Shown: piece by piece, positions 33,497 through 45,944 of the stretch
How the letters are laid out: every line of letters starts with the position of its first letter
Position numbering within the stretch: position 1 is the first letter of the stretch
Source of the DNA: Przewalskia tangutica
Taxonomy: Eukaryota; Streptophyta; Magnoliopsida; Solanales; Solanaceae
Assembly (NCBI GenBank): GCA_029844215.1
Contig: CM056728.1
Location: 58,567,789 to 58,631,788 of the forward strand
DNA length: 64,000 bases
Direction: 5' to 3'
Position numbers and translations under genes: made by a program
Notes under the pieces: generated by a model
Told to the model about the DNA's origin: nothing
Databases searched by the model: none
Seen by the model: only the letters and a program-made list of their open reading frames with translations

Positions 33497-35424
33497 AGTA
33501 CAATTAGTCTCTTAACCTTTAGAAATCAAGTGACTCCTTTTATTATAAAACCTTAGGCAATTGATGCCTTAAAATCAAGTTGCCTTTTCATTAAAAAAAA
33601 TCAAGTCATTTATCTTTCCATAAAGCAAGTATAACCAACTCCCCATAAAGTCGTTATATTCACTTTATACCTTAGTCAAGTACAATTTCCTATCCAAGGG
33701 ACTTATACGTTTAAAACGAAACAAGTATCACATACTTTAAAACTCTTCAAGTCCCTTAATTTTAATAAAACTTAAGACATCCTTAATACTTTCAAAGAAG
33801 CGAGTTAATCTCCTAACTCACCCGACTTGGCCATTCATATACTAGTAAAGGATATCAAGATCTTGTACGTCTACCGTACTCTATACGTGCAACTAGTCAT
33901 GCTCAAAGGATAGGAAAAGTTCTACATACAGTAAATCACAAAACTACCTCTTAACTCCTAAGAGTAGAAGGAAACATGAAATGATACCACAGGTATATTC
34001 CATACATAGAATCATGCCAAAGGAAGGAAGAGGTTCACATACCTCGCGACGATTATCGACAAGTAGCAAAATGCTCCAAAGTACTTCAACCTTGATAGCT
34101 ATTCCATCCTTCAAGTAGGATATGCTATACTTAGTACTTCAACCTATAATGGTCACAATACGTCCATTAACCTCTTACTCCAAACGTAGAATATTCTAAG
34201 TGCTAAGTCACTATATTCTACGGAAAATCGGACAACACCTCATTTGTTTCTACTTACTTTGCCACCTTTTTCAAGGCCGAATACAATAACCAAACACGCC
34301 ACACTTAAGGCCCAATCAATGCAATCAACAATAGGGGATTACACGCCTACTAGACGTGTAAAATTCCGCCCCACAATAGATATCAAACTAATACAACTAC
34401 TAGTCCAATTTCGGCCATAATGAGTACAACAATACCAATTCTTATTCAATTTCCATTTCAATCCAAATTGTTAGCATAACATGATATCAAGTCGCAATCG
34501 ATTATAACTACTATAATCTTCAAGTAAGTAACATGCGACGATTCTAATAAACGACTAAATTGTAATCCAACTTCACAAGGCTTACATTACATTTCGGATT
34601 TAAGATACAATCAATCCATAATACTTATAAACTTCAACACATACACTTCATGCTAGCAACATGTAAAGCTAACAACAATAAAAATAATCTTGTAACACTT
34701 TTAAGAGACAAGATTATACCTCAACGAATCTCAATCCAACTCCAAATCCGAATTTGCTCCCTAGCAACTTAGAGACTCTTCAAGACACTTCAATCCGCTA
34801 CTTGAGACCATAGAACCATACCAACAATCACGACCGAACCGGGCGTGGTAGTGCCTACGGCGCACCCAAATAGTCATACATCGAGAGAAAATCGTGAACA
34901 TAAAAACAAGACATGAAGCAAGAGATATTATATATAAACAGTCAACCAAGCAGATTTGCCTTGGTATATTAATACATAAAAACCGACAGTTTAATCCTTT
35001 TTACAACCACGCTACAATGCGATTACTACAGACCTCTAAGATTTACAACAACTATGACTGGACAGGGCCCCACCATACCCCTGAATGTACAAGAACCTAC
35101 AACTCAGGGAACACATACCAAAGATAAGCCTCCGAAGGAACGGAGCTTCCAATCTGTTGAAAGGTGATCCTAAAAGCGGGGATCGGCGACGATGTACTTA
35201 TCTGCGGCATGACGCGGCCCCGAAGGAGGTCGATCTGACATGTACCAAGTATATGGCGAAAATCTGCGGTTAAATCATAACGATCTATATAAAGCGGGAG
35301 ACATGTATGATAACCAAAATACGATCGCAACATAAGCGATCAAGTCGTGGACTCACGCCAAAGTCATCACTCAAATACAACTATGGGTCTCGCCCAACAT
35401 CAATCATGTTCGCATCATGGCCAC

Positions 35425-35700
35425 ATGCCCGGAGTCTGCGCCGGTGTAGACATGCCCATGATGCAACAATAATAACAATGCCGCGTGGCGCGTACCGGAG
35501 TCTGCGTCGGTGTAGACATGTCCATGTAACATCAACAACAATATATCGGGTGATCAACCCCGCGCGTAGCCACATGCCGAGTCTGCGTCGGTGTAGACAT
35601 GTCCATGTGACCACAATAACAATATATCGGGTAATCAACCTGCGCGCGTGGCCACATGCCCCGAGTCTGCGACGGTGTAGACATGTCCATGGAAGTTCTC
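35425..35700. repeat. 66-84 bp tandem repeat, four units, in H 3' LTR
   Basis: GAGTCTGCGNCGGTGTAGAC followed by ATGYCCATG starts at 35432, 35498, 35579 and 35663, separated by spacers with CAATATATCGGGTRATCAAC. The paired LTR carries the same array at about 40925-41195. Confidence 0.85.
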
Positions 35701-37699
35701 AACAAGTCAACCGGCCTCCAACGAGGCGCGGTAGTATAAACACAATTCTACAACAAAGGCTATCACAACTAGCATGGCGAGTTACACAACAAGCATAGGC
35801 AAGTTATACAACAACAAGTATAGGCAAGTTATACACAACTCAAGGTACTTCCATTTTATATCAAAGTCGGGTTTTAACCCCAGTACTACGTCGTTAAATT
35901 CCTTTTAAAGAGATCCATTCCTTTTATAAAAGTCACCGATACAGTAGTATAAAAATAGAGTGACTTACATTTTTAGGTAAGCCAAAACACTTCTCTTTTT
36001 AAAGTCGAGTTACCACATTAAAACCAATGATAAAACCCTTCTTTGTTTTCATAAAGTCGTTATAACTAACTTCCCATAAAGCTGTTATAACACTTTATGT
36101 TTTAAACCATTTTAAGACAAAACAATGCCTTCCTTTTCCCTAGAGTTCGGTTGCCTAATTTCAATTACTCGGTTTCTTTACTTTAGAAGCGTTTCATAGT
36201 TCAATGTTTTAATCTCTTTTAAAACAATTGAGTAACATAAACCATATGTGTGAGCGATTTATTCTTGTTTATAACCATTTATTTAAAACGACCATGATCT
36301 AGAAAATGTAATATCATTTTGTCTCATCTTACCTTCTATGCGGATGGAGGTTTCTACCGGTTTTAATAATACTTCATTATTCATTACATTTTCCTTTATT
36401 AACTGCGGTGGTTTGTCGATACGTTACGATTCCCGAAATCAGTAAAACATTATTCCTTTTTTTAAAAACCAAGTACTCATTACTCACGAATGAGGCTTCA
36501 CACAAACATCCATATTAATTCAATTAAGTTAAGTCTCTTATCTTTTAAGATCAAGTCTCTTAACTTCTAGAATCAGTAAACCATTTTCCTTACCTCTCTT
36601 AAGACGTTATACCTAACTCCCCATAAAGCTAGTATAACTCTTTTAAAACCAAGTACTCTTCTTTCAAAAAGGTTTATTAATTCTTTTGAAATACTCCAAG
36701 ATTCTTTATTATTCAGGCTTAAGTCAAAGACATTGCCGTACAACTACGTTCTGTTAACACACGTACGTCTACCGTACTATATATACTTTTAAAATAGTTC
36801 AAGATTCTTATTATTCAGGCTTAAGTCAAAAGACATTGCCAGACGTACGTCTACCGTACTATATATATATTCATGCTCAAGAGTATAGGAAGAATCACAT
36901 ACCTCGCGACGATTATCGACTATAAGCAAAACGCTCCACGGCTATAACCCGGCTAGCCTTGTCCACCTTCCAAGTAGCACATACTACTCGCAGAACATTC
37001 AACCAATAAAGGTTATCAGTCTACTGTAAATACGGTCCTATGTAAGTACAGTTAAATCTTCTACTTAATTCTTTTGATGTGATTTCAGTTTAAGTCTTTT
37101 CTGTAATATCCTTCTATTACAGTTCAATTCTCTTCTATGAATATTATATTCATTTCTATACAACTACGATATGTAATTCCCAATTACAATAGAAGGACAG
37201 TAGTATTTACCTCGATGAGCCCAAATTTATCCAAGTATAAATGTCGCTCCTGAGCAACGTTTAGCTCCTACTCCGTGCGCTCCAACCCGCTCCGAACAAC
37301 CCTTAGAAGTTCTACGCAACTTCTACTTAACAATTCAACCGACTATGAAGGTTTTCCTTAGGGTTTCGTTTAGTGGCTAAAGGAAGTATAATAGTATTTT
37401 CTGGGCTTTTGTATAAGTGTAACCTTGGGAATACTACAAGGTCTCTTGGGCCAGGTCGTTGGACATTCTCACAATGCTCGGAGAGTAGTTCTATACCACA
37501 ACAAGGGTATTATCTGAAACCAACTAGGCTAGGGGTACCCTCGGCTAGGAGCACCTGAGGGGAGGGGAGGCTCTCGGCCAAGGGCCTTTCTCAAAGGGGG
37601 AGGGGGCTTTGGACGAAAACAAACAAGAGGGAGGGAGTATTTGAGACTTAGAAAGATTGCTCAAGTTTTTGGATGAAGAAAGTCTTCAAGTAAGGGGAG

Positions 37700-37709
37700 T
37701 ATTTATAGG
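37700..37709 (-). promoter_or_regulatory. Probable LTR TATA box (H, 3' LTR)
   Basis: CCTATAAATA on the element strand, about 405 bp inside the LTR. Confidence 0.6.
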
Positions 37710-38114
37710 CCAACCAATGGCCAACCAATGGCCAAGATCAAGCCAAGTGCCATGCAAGTGTAGGGTCAAGATTTAGCCAAGTGCACCTTATCCATCTACC
37801 ACAACAACTTGCACCAAAATATCCTACCAACTAAAGTAGCCCAAATCGTCCATAATGCCGCCCCTCATCCATCCAATGTGAGGGTGACACATGTCACCCT
37901 CCCGTTGGTCCAAAATGTTTCGTCACTCGGAAAAATCCGCAAAAATTATAAATGACATAGCCGGAATTTTCCCTTCGCAAGTTTAGTAAAATGTTTCGTC
38001 GAAAAACCACTCTTTTCGGCACTTGTGCACAAAATTCGCCACTTGCCTACTTTAAGGCTCAAACTCTTCTACGTACGCCCATACGTACATACTCTGGAAA
38101 TACGGGGTATAACA

Positions 38115-38127
38115 TTCTCCCCTCCTT
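38115..38127 (-). other. Polypurine tract of element H
   Basis: AAGGAGGGGAGAA on the element strand, identical to B, touching the LTR at 38114. The non-coding block follows to about 38901. Confidence 0.85.
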
Positions 38128-38901
38128 AGAAACATTCGTCCCGAATGTTCCTTCTCAAGGCGGATAACGATGAAGTTCCTCTGCAAGTTGCCAACGCCAC
38201 AGCTTGGCCACGAAATAACACACGTTCTCTTCCTCCCTTACTCGTTGTGTCCTCCTCGAACACTTGAACTCTTCTAATATACGTACCCCACTTCAGTCAT
38301 CGCTTCTGTTGCCAAAACTTTGGAGTCACCACCTCCAAACTTGGTCATCTTACTAGCTTCACTTACCTCTAAGGCCATCCCCGGCCTTCATGATCTGCTT
38401 CTGGTCGAACATATCCACGAACTCATCCGATAGTCATCTAAACTTGGGCCTAGCACCCTCGTGACCCTACCACCTGGCGGGACCACCCAGAGCTGACCCA
38501 ACCCCAACACTGGCCGCGGGTTGGCCCGCAACATGGCCCCAACCCGACCCACTTGCGCATCAAGCTCTTGTTTCCCGATCCGGAACAATCTTACCTATAC
38601 AGGTCATGAAAGCTACCACTTCCATTTCACACTACCCAGGGACTTATCACACAATACACCCTAGGTATATAATGTACTTCGACAAGGATCATTTGCAAAA
38701 TCCTTTACTCAAGATGGCCTTACATCTAAGGTCTCAACTGTAATATTCTAAGGTTCACACTTTCTCATCCCGTGCTTACCCTTTACACTAACGAGTTTCA
38801 ATCACATTTTAGCACAACGCTATCCGAACATAACACTAAACACATCATCATAACAAGCATACAAAACTCTAGAGGTTAAGGATATACTGTCTCTACCGCT
38901 T

Positions 38902-40120
38902 CTAATCACACGCCTGCAGGCAGCTAGTGAAGGCGATGAACCGACCATCGATCACGAATGAGTCGTAACATCCGTGCTACCCTTGGTGGACGGTTCCTCG
39001 CAAAATGGCGGCTGTGGCCAAAAATAACAAGCTCCCTTGGCACCACGACACTCCCAAAATGCGGTCTACCACATCGACCACACCGAGGTAGGGTGGTGAT
39101 CCGCCAACACCCTACTCGCGAAACTGAACCCGTGGAGCTCGACCGCTCCGAATACTCTGGATGTCTGAAGGTTGTGGAGGACCACTCTGCCTTGGCGGAG
39201 GTACAAAACTAATTTCTTCTTTGAGGCGGTCCGCCTCGAAAGTCACCAAAGGACCTGCTCATTCGTCCTCTTCCGATCTCGGTAATTAGTCGATTTCTCC
39301 GCTCCTCACATCCAGTGCATAAGCTGCGTGCGGGCAATGTCCATGCCGGTGAAGGGCTACACCAACAACTCTGCTAGGTAATCATCAAGCCTGTAATATA
39401 TCGGTGCACTCGATCCTCCATACCGCTACTAATGCGGAACATACAAGCCGATAAGTCGAACTCCATTGTACTCCCGGCCGAGCGCGTTCGCCTCAACATA
39501 AAAAATGCGCCGGCGAGCCCTCCTCATCTGTGAGGCAAGAAATGTGCCGGAAGGCCCCGAAAACTTCGTCCCAAGCGGTGGAAGTGCATTCTCTCCCGGG
39601 GACAGCTCGCGAATCAAACCCGATCATTGCGGTATCACGCAGCCGATGCGAACCTAGGACCACTGACTCGGTCTCCGAAGCCTTGATCACTCTCATGATC
39701 CGCTGTAACTGTCGGATGAACTCCTGCGGATCATCCTCAGGCCTCGACCCGTAGAACTCTGGCGGGCTACATCTCAGAAAGTCCTGTAGCCTCAAACTAT
39801 CCGATCTAGGGTGAACCACTGGCGCTACTGGAACTGCTGCGTCCAGCCTATCCTCATATCTGGCCACGACCCTGGCCAGTAACTGGGCCATCTCCTTGTA
39901 ACCCATCTCTTCTGCCCCAGACCGTAGGATGAAGGCTCAGTCTTGTAGTCTCGGCGACCATGCCGCGGCTCTAAACTCTTTGGTCTTTGGCGGCGTCGCG
40001 AAACTTCGCCGTCGGGCTTATCTCAGTCTTGGCCGGGCTGCGCGCTCGTACTCCTCTGTATCCCACTATGACTCCTCGATCGCCTTGCCCATGGGCACAG
40101 GTTGCCTTACGCGGAGGCAT
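38902..40120 (-). pseudogene. gag: gag of non-autonomous element H
   Basis: ATG at 40120 (M-P-P-R-K-A-T). An open stretch of 137 codons (39493-39906) contains MGYKEMAQLLARVVARYED, SPPEFYGSRPEDDPQEFIRQ, LQRIMRVIKAS and a following helix-rich block; the C-terminal half is broken by many small indels, and the zinc-knuckle zone (about 38985-39075) is only recognisable by alignment to B. The end GTGTGATTAG (38902) matches the B ending, not the C ending. As in B and C there is no pol. The number of one- and two-base losses in GC-rich codons exceeds that in the AT-rich LTR of the same element, so part of the damage may be consensus error. Confidence 0.82.
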
Positions 40121-40122
40121 AA

Positions 40123-40137
40123 CTGGTAAAGGAAAGG
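40123..40137 (-). promoter_or_regulatory. Candidate 3' splice site before gag (element H)
   Basis: CTTTCCTTTACCAG on the element strand ends two bases before the gag ATG; the best acceptor-like version among the copies. Confidence 0.4.
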
Positions 40138-40327
40138 AATACGTCAGAGGGGTCCAACTTATCACACAGCTCTAAGGCACGATCTCAGAATGAGAAGAAA
40201 TGGAAACCAATCCTAAATGTCCTGCAGCCTCACGATTATAGATGTGGTGCCTGACACCGATAATCAAGACTTCTACTAGACACGATGCGTAGACACTTTC
40301 CGAGGATTAATCGCTCGATACCACTTT

Positions 40328-43300
40328 TGTCACGACCGAACCGGGCGTGATCGTGCCTACCGGGCACCAGTAGTCATACATCGAGAGAAAATCAGCGGAA
40401 CATAAAAACAAGACATGAAGCAAGAGATATTATATATAAACAGTCAACCAAAGCGTTGCCTTGGTATATTAATACATAAAAACCCGAACAGTTTAATCCT
40501 TTTTACAACCCTGCCCACAACAGTACTACAGACCTCTAAGATTTACAACAACTATGACGGGACAGGGCCCCGCCATACCCCTGAATGTACAAGAACCTAC
40601 AACTCAGGGAACACATACCAAAGATAAGCCTCCGAAGGAACGGAGCTTTCAATACGCTGAAAGGTGATCCTAAGCGGGGATCGACAACGATGTACTTACT
40701 GCGGCATGAACGGCCCCGAAGGAGTCGATCTGGTACCAAGTATGTGAAACTGAAAATACTGCAGTTAAATCATAACAGTCTATATAAAGCAGGAGACATG
40801 TATGATAACCAAAATACAGTACGCAACATAAAAGCAGTCAAGTCAGGGACTCACGCCCTCAAAGTCATCACTCAAATACAACTATGGGTCTCACGCCCAC
40901 AACATCAATCATGTTCGCATCATGGCCACATGCCCGAGTGCATCGATGTAGACATGCCCGTGATGCACAATAATAACAATGCCGCGTGGCCGTACCGAGT
41001 CTGCGTCGGTGTAGACATGTCCATGTAACATCAACAACAATATATCGGGTGATCAACCTGCGCGTAGCCCACATGCCGAATTCTGCATCGGTGTAGACAT
41101 GTCCATGTGACCACAATAACAATATATCGGGTAATCAACCCTGCCGCATGGCCACATGCCCCCGGAATTCTGCATCGGTGTAGACATGTCCATGGAAGTT
41201 CTCAACAAGTCAACCGGCCTCGGCGAGGCGCGGTAGTATAAACACAATTCTACAACAAAGGCTATCACAACTAGCATAGGCGAGTTACACAACAACAAGC
41301 ATAGGCAAGTTATACAACAACAAGTATAGGCAAGTTATACACAACTCAAGGTACTTCCATTTTATATCAAAGTCCGGGTTTTAACCCCAAAGTACTACGT
41401 ACGTTAAATTCCTTTTAAAGAGATTCATTCCTTTTATAAAAGTCACCTGATACCCGTAGTATAAAAATAGAGTGACTTACATTTTTAGGTAAACCAAAAC
41501 ACTTCTCTTTTTAAAGTCGAGTTACCACATTAAAACCAATGATAAAACCCTTCTTTGTTTTCATAAAGTCGTTATAACTAACTTCCCATAAAGCTGTTAT
41601 AACACTTTATTTTTTTAACCAATTTTAAGACAAATGAATGCCTTCCTTTTCCCTAGTGTTCGGTTTGCCTAATTTCAATTACTCGGTTTCTTTACTTTAG
41701 AAAAGTTTCATAGTTCAATGTTTTAATCTCTTTTAAAACAATTGAGTAACATAGGCCATATGTGTGGCGCTTTATTCTTGTTTATAGCCATTTATTTAAA
41801 GCGACCATGATCTAGAAAATGTAATATCATTTTGTCTCATCTTAGCTTCTATGCAGATGGAGGTTTCTACTGGTTTTAATAATACTTCATTATTCATTAC
41901 ATTTTCCTTTATTAACGCTGCAGTGGTTTGTCGATACACATTCTGATTCCCGAAATCAGTAAAACATTATTCCTTTTTTTAAAAACCAAGTACTCATTAC
42001 TCACGAATGAGGCTTCACACAAACATCCATATTAATTCAATTAAGTTAAGTCTCTTATCTTTTAAGATCAAGTCTCTTAACTTCTAGAATCAGTAAACCA
42101 TTTTCCTTACCTCTCTTAAGACGTTATACCTAACTCCCCATAAAGCTAGTATAACTCTTTTAAAACCAAGTACTCTTCTTTCAAAAAGGTTTATTAATTC
42201 TTTTGAAATACTCCAAGATTCTTTATTATTCAGGCTTAAGTCAAAGACATTGCCGTACAACTACGTTCTGTTAACACACGTACGTCTACCGTACTATATA
42301 TACTTTTAAAATAGTTCACGATTCTTATTATTCAGGCTTAAGTCAAAAGACATTGCCACACGTACGTCTACCGTACTATATATATATTCATGCTCAAGAG
42401 TATAGAAAGAATCACATACCTCGCGACGATTATCGACTATAAGCAAAACGCTCCACGCCTATAACCCGGCTAGCCTTGTCCACCTTCCAAGTAGCACATA
42501 CTACTCGCAGAACATTCAACCAATAAAGGTTATCACCATCAGTAAATACGGTCCTATGTAAGTAAATGCTAAATCTTCTACTTAATTCTTACGATGTGAT
42601 TTGGTTTAAGTCTTTTACGTAATATCCTTCTATTACAGTTCAATTCTCTTCTATGAATCTTATATTCATTTCTATACAACTACGATATGTAATTCCCAAT
42701 TACAATAGAAGGACAGTAGTATTTACCTCGATGAGCCCAAATTTATCCAAGTATAAATGTGGCTCCTGAGCAACATTTAGCTCCTACTCCGTGCGCTCCA
42801 ACCCGCTCCGAACAACCCTTAGAAGTTCTACGCAACTTCTACTTAACACTTCAACCGACTATGAAGGTTTTCCTTAGGGTTTCGTTTAGTGGCTAAAGGA
42901 AGTATAATAGTATTTTCTGGGCTTTTGTATAAGTGTAACCTTGGGAATACTACAAGGTATTTGGGCCAAGGTATTTGGACATTATAACAATACTAGGAGA
43001 GTATTTCTATACCACAACAAGGGGTATTATACGAAACCAACTAGGCTAGGGGGGGTACCCTGGCTAGGAGCACCACAAAGGGGGAGGAGGCTCTCGGCCA
43101 AGGGCCTTTCTCAAAGGGGGAGGGGGCTTTGGACGAAAGCAAACAAGAGGGAGGGAGTATTTGAGACTTAGAAAGATTGCTCAAGTTTTTGGATGAAGAA
43201 AGTCTTCAAGTAAGGGGAGTATTTATAGGCCAACCAATGGCCAACCAATGGCCAAGATCAAGCCAAGTGCCATGCAAGTGTAGGGTCAAGATTTAGCCAA

Positions 43301-43634
43301 GTGCACCTTATCCATCTACCACAACAACTTGCACCAAAATATCCTACCAACTAAAGTAGCCCAAATCGTCCATAATGCCGCCCCTCATCCATCCAATGTG
43401 AGGGTGACACATGTCACCCTCCCGTTGGTCCAAAATGTTTCGTCACTCGGAAAAATCAGCAAAAATTATAAATGACATAGCCGGAATTTTCCCTTCGCAA
43501 GTTTAGTAAAACGTTTCGTCGAAAAACGACTCTTTTCGGCACTTGTGCACAAAATTCGCCACTTGCCTACTTTAAGGCTCAAACTCTTCTACGTACGCCC
43601 ATACGTACATACTCTGGAAATACGGGGTATAACA
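40328..43634 (-). mobile_element. 5' LTR of non-autonomous element H
   Basis: TGTCACGACCG to GGGGTATAACA, 3307 bp, nearly identical to 34826-38114 outside GC-rich segments. Donor-like site 42721-42729 and TATA 43220-43229. The primer-binding site next to it (about 40314-40324) reads TGGTATCGAGCG on the element strand, the same one-base-short form as in C. Confidence 0.92.
43220..43229 (-). promoter_or_regulatory. Probable LTR TATA box (H, 5' LTR; element promoter)
   Basis: CCTATAAATA on the element strand followed by CTCCCCTTACTTGAAGAC. Confidence 0.6.
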
Positions 43635-44234
43635 ACAACTTTCCTTCAAACTTCTAATCCAAAACCTAGAAAGCAACTAGGTTTTCACTTTGCGACTAAC
43701 CCGAAAACTATCTTTTTCCGGGATTTTTCTATTGAGATATGCTTACAATACACTCAAGAACCTTGGTTTAAAGTGTGGAGCTTAAAGAACAAGAAACGAA
43801 ATTTTTTCTTTCTTTTCCTTCATGAACCCGAGAGCTAAGGCTCTTGTTCTTCCAATCCTTAAGTGTTGGGCTCTCTCTTGCTACTAGTAGTATTATATAG
43901 GGACATGGAGGGTCAAGATGTGTACAAATGGGTGGCTAGAATGAGGTTCTCTTAAATATCAAGCTTGTGGTCCCATTGACCAAGTCAATTATCTCAAGCT
44001 CTACTACTTGCAAGACTTGTCTTCCTAACAAGGGTCAAATGACCCTTGTGCCCTTGCAAAATTCGTCCAAGCATCAATAAGGGGGGGTGACACGTGTCAC
44101 CCTCCCATTCGTCACAATAATACGTTTTCGGACAATTTCATAATTCCGATAAATTTTTACAAGTCTCAAATCTTAACACTTGTGAGTTCTTACGTACGTT
44201 CTTAAAACATGTCCTGTAAATACGGGGTGTAACA
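43635..44234 (-). mobile_element. LTR of element G, right part
   Basis: It resumes the G LTR after H: TTTTCACTTTGCGACTAACC and TCTATTGAGATATGCTTACA align with the lineage 2 LTR at about 57760-57830. It ends ACGGGGTGTAACA at 44234. The next bases, GTGTTATAATAGCTTTATGG, are LTR interior of P, so G inserted into P with probable target site GTGTT. No coding sequence. Confidence 0.85.
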
Positions 44235-45944
44235 GTGTTATAATAGCTTTATGGGAAGTTAGTTATAACGACTTTATGAAGTTAAAATAAGAGATTTTAC
44301 TTATAAACGACTTGATTTTGGAAAAGGAGAAGTAACTTGATTTAAGTATGTGTTACTTGTTTTGAAAAGAGTAATTTAAGGGGTTTTAAAAGTATACTTG
44401 ATATTGTCTTAAAACTATAAAGCACTTGGTTTAAAAAGTATAGAGTACTTGATTTTAAAAAGTCTTGTAAGGATTTTCAGAAAGGTGTAGTAATTTGGTT
44501 TGAAAAGAAAATGTGTTTGATACTACGAGTGATAGTATCGTGTGGCTTTTACGTAAAAAGAGGTCTTTTTGAAAGAATGAAAGTATGTAGTATTTTGGGG
44601 TTGAAACCCGGATTGTTTGACATAAAATGAAAGTACGTTGAACTTGCCTATGCTTGTTGTGATAGCCTTCGTTGTGCAAGTGTTTTGATTCTGTGCTACC
44701 GTGTCTCTCGGGGAGGGCCGGCTATCTGATTGATTGCTTGGACATACTGACCGTTGGATGGTCCACGGGTATGCGTCCACTTTGAGTATTATCTTGTTAT
44801 TTCCTTTGGACATACTGACACGATGGGTGGCCCACGGGTATGCGTCCAGTAGGATGGTTTCATGGCCATGCTTATACCGAGGTAAGATGCTGGGGCATGC
44901 GGTCATTGTGAGGGGTTAAATCCCCGGGTTATGTTATTAGTCCATGGACCGCTAATCCATGAAGCTTGCCGCGGTGACGAACAATCACGGGCTTGATTTG
45001 TACGTGTGGTTACAGGCACACTTTAGATACTTGTCCTGGTCATTTCTCGTGTATCGGCAGGCTCTGGTAGATAGCTTAAGATACTTGCCACGGTCATATC
45101 TCGTGAGACGGTAGGCTCTGGTACGCTAGCTTAAGATACTTGCCTCGGCCAGTTGCGTGGCTGGTTTGGATCTGGTAGTTGGCTTCCGTACTTGGCCCGT
45201 GAAGTTTTATGACTAGCCTTCGGATCTGGTAGTTGGCTACTCTACTTGGCCCGATCGGTTTAATGACGCAGGCAGGATCTAGTGTTCAGGTTCACATATG
45301 GGTGTTGTTTTACATCATGTACTGCCGGCAGTGAGGAATGGGTTCCACGGGCATGATTGATATTATGGGCGTGAGACCCATAGTTATGTGTGAGTGATTA
45401 TTTTGAGGATATGCGTCCCCTTACTTGACATAACTGTTTACTTATTGCGAAATGATTTTATAAAATGATGAAATGTGATTTCATTACAGTATTTTCAGTT
45501 TCACATACTTGGTACCTGTTGTACTGACCTCCTTCGGGGGGCTGCGTTCATGCCGCAGGTAGAGGTACACCAGTTGTTGATCCTCGCTCATAGGATCGCA
45601 GTTCAGCGTTTGGGAAGCTCCGTTTCTCCGGAGGCTTATCTTTTGGTATAGTCCCCTGTCACTGTAGGTACTTGTACATTCAGGGGTATGGCGGGGCCCT
45701 GTCCTGTCATAGTTGTTGTTACATTCTTAGAGTGCGTGTAATCTTGTTGTGGCGGGGTTTGTAAAGGATTGTAACTGTTCGGTTATATTGTATATACATG
45801 AAGGTGACCGTTTTGGTTAACCTGTTTCTTATCTTGTATCTTGTTTCCTGTTAAGTTTTTGTTTCCGCTGATTTTATCTGATGTTGTATCACTAGGGTGC
45901 CCGGGGTAAGGCACCAGTCGCGGGCCCGAGGTCGGGTCGTGACA
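44235..45944 (+). mobile_element. LTR of element P (3' part)
   Basis: This is plus-strand lineage 1 LTR 3' part, from the CTTTATGGGAAGTTAG motif to GGTCGTGACA at 45944, with CCCACGGGTATGCGTCC repeats (about 44740-44850), a RCTTGGCCCGTGAAG/GGTAGTTGGC array (44990-45280) and terminal stem-loops (about 45688 and 45897). No primer-binding site follows, so it is more likely a 3' LTR or a solo LTR than a 5' LTR. It is the outermost layer of the left nest. Confidence 0.85.

Larger units (their letters stand above)
31573..34825 (-). mobile_element. LTR of element G, left part
   Basis: This is minus-strand LTR interior of a divergent lineage, closest to lineage 2 in its second half: AACTTCCCATAAAGCCGTTATAAC (32715), TTTGTTTCTACTTACTTTGCCACC (34240), GGCCGAATACAATAACCAA and CATGCTAGCAACATGTAAA. 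It is cut on the left by D (31572) and on the right by H (34826), and continues at 43635. It holds a 122-bp tandem repeat (31640-31900) and a LINE fragment. No coding sequence of its own was found. Confidence 0.8.
34826..38114 (-). mobile_element. 3' LTR of non-autonomous element H
   Basis: It begins AATCACGACCGAACCGGG (first two bases altered from TG) and ends GGGGTATAACA at 38114, 3289 bp. The flank is CCAAC (34821-34825) against ACAAC after the other LTR, a one-mismatch target-site duplication. It has an array of 66-84 bp repeats (35425-35700), two copies of the 28-base motif (36712, 36814), donor-like site 37205-37213 and TATA 37700-37709. Confidence 0.92.

Noticed and set aside
35307..35798. 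A 163-residue His/Arg-rich frame
   Set aside because: It runs through the LTR repeat array with no domain and is not preserved in the paired LTR.
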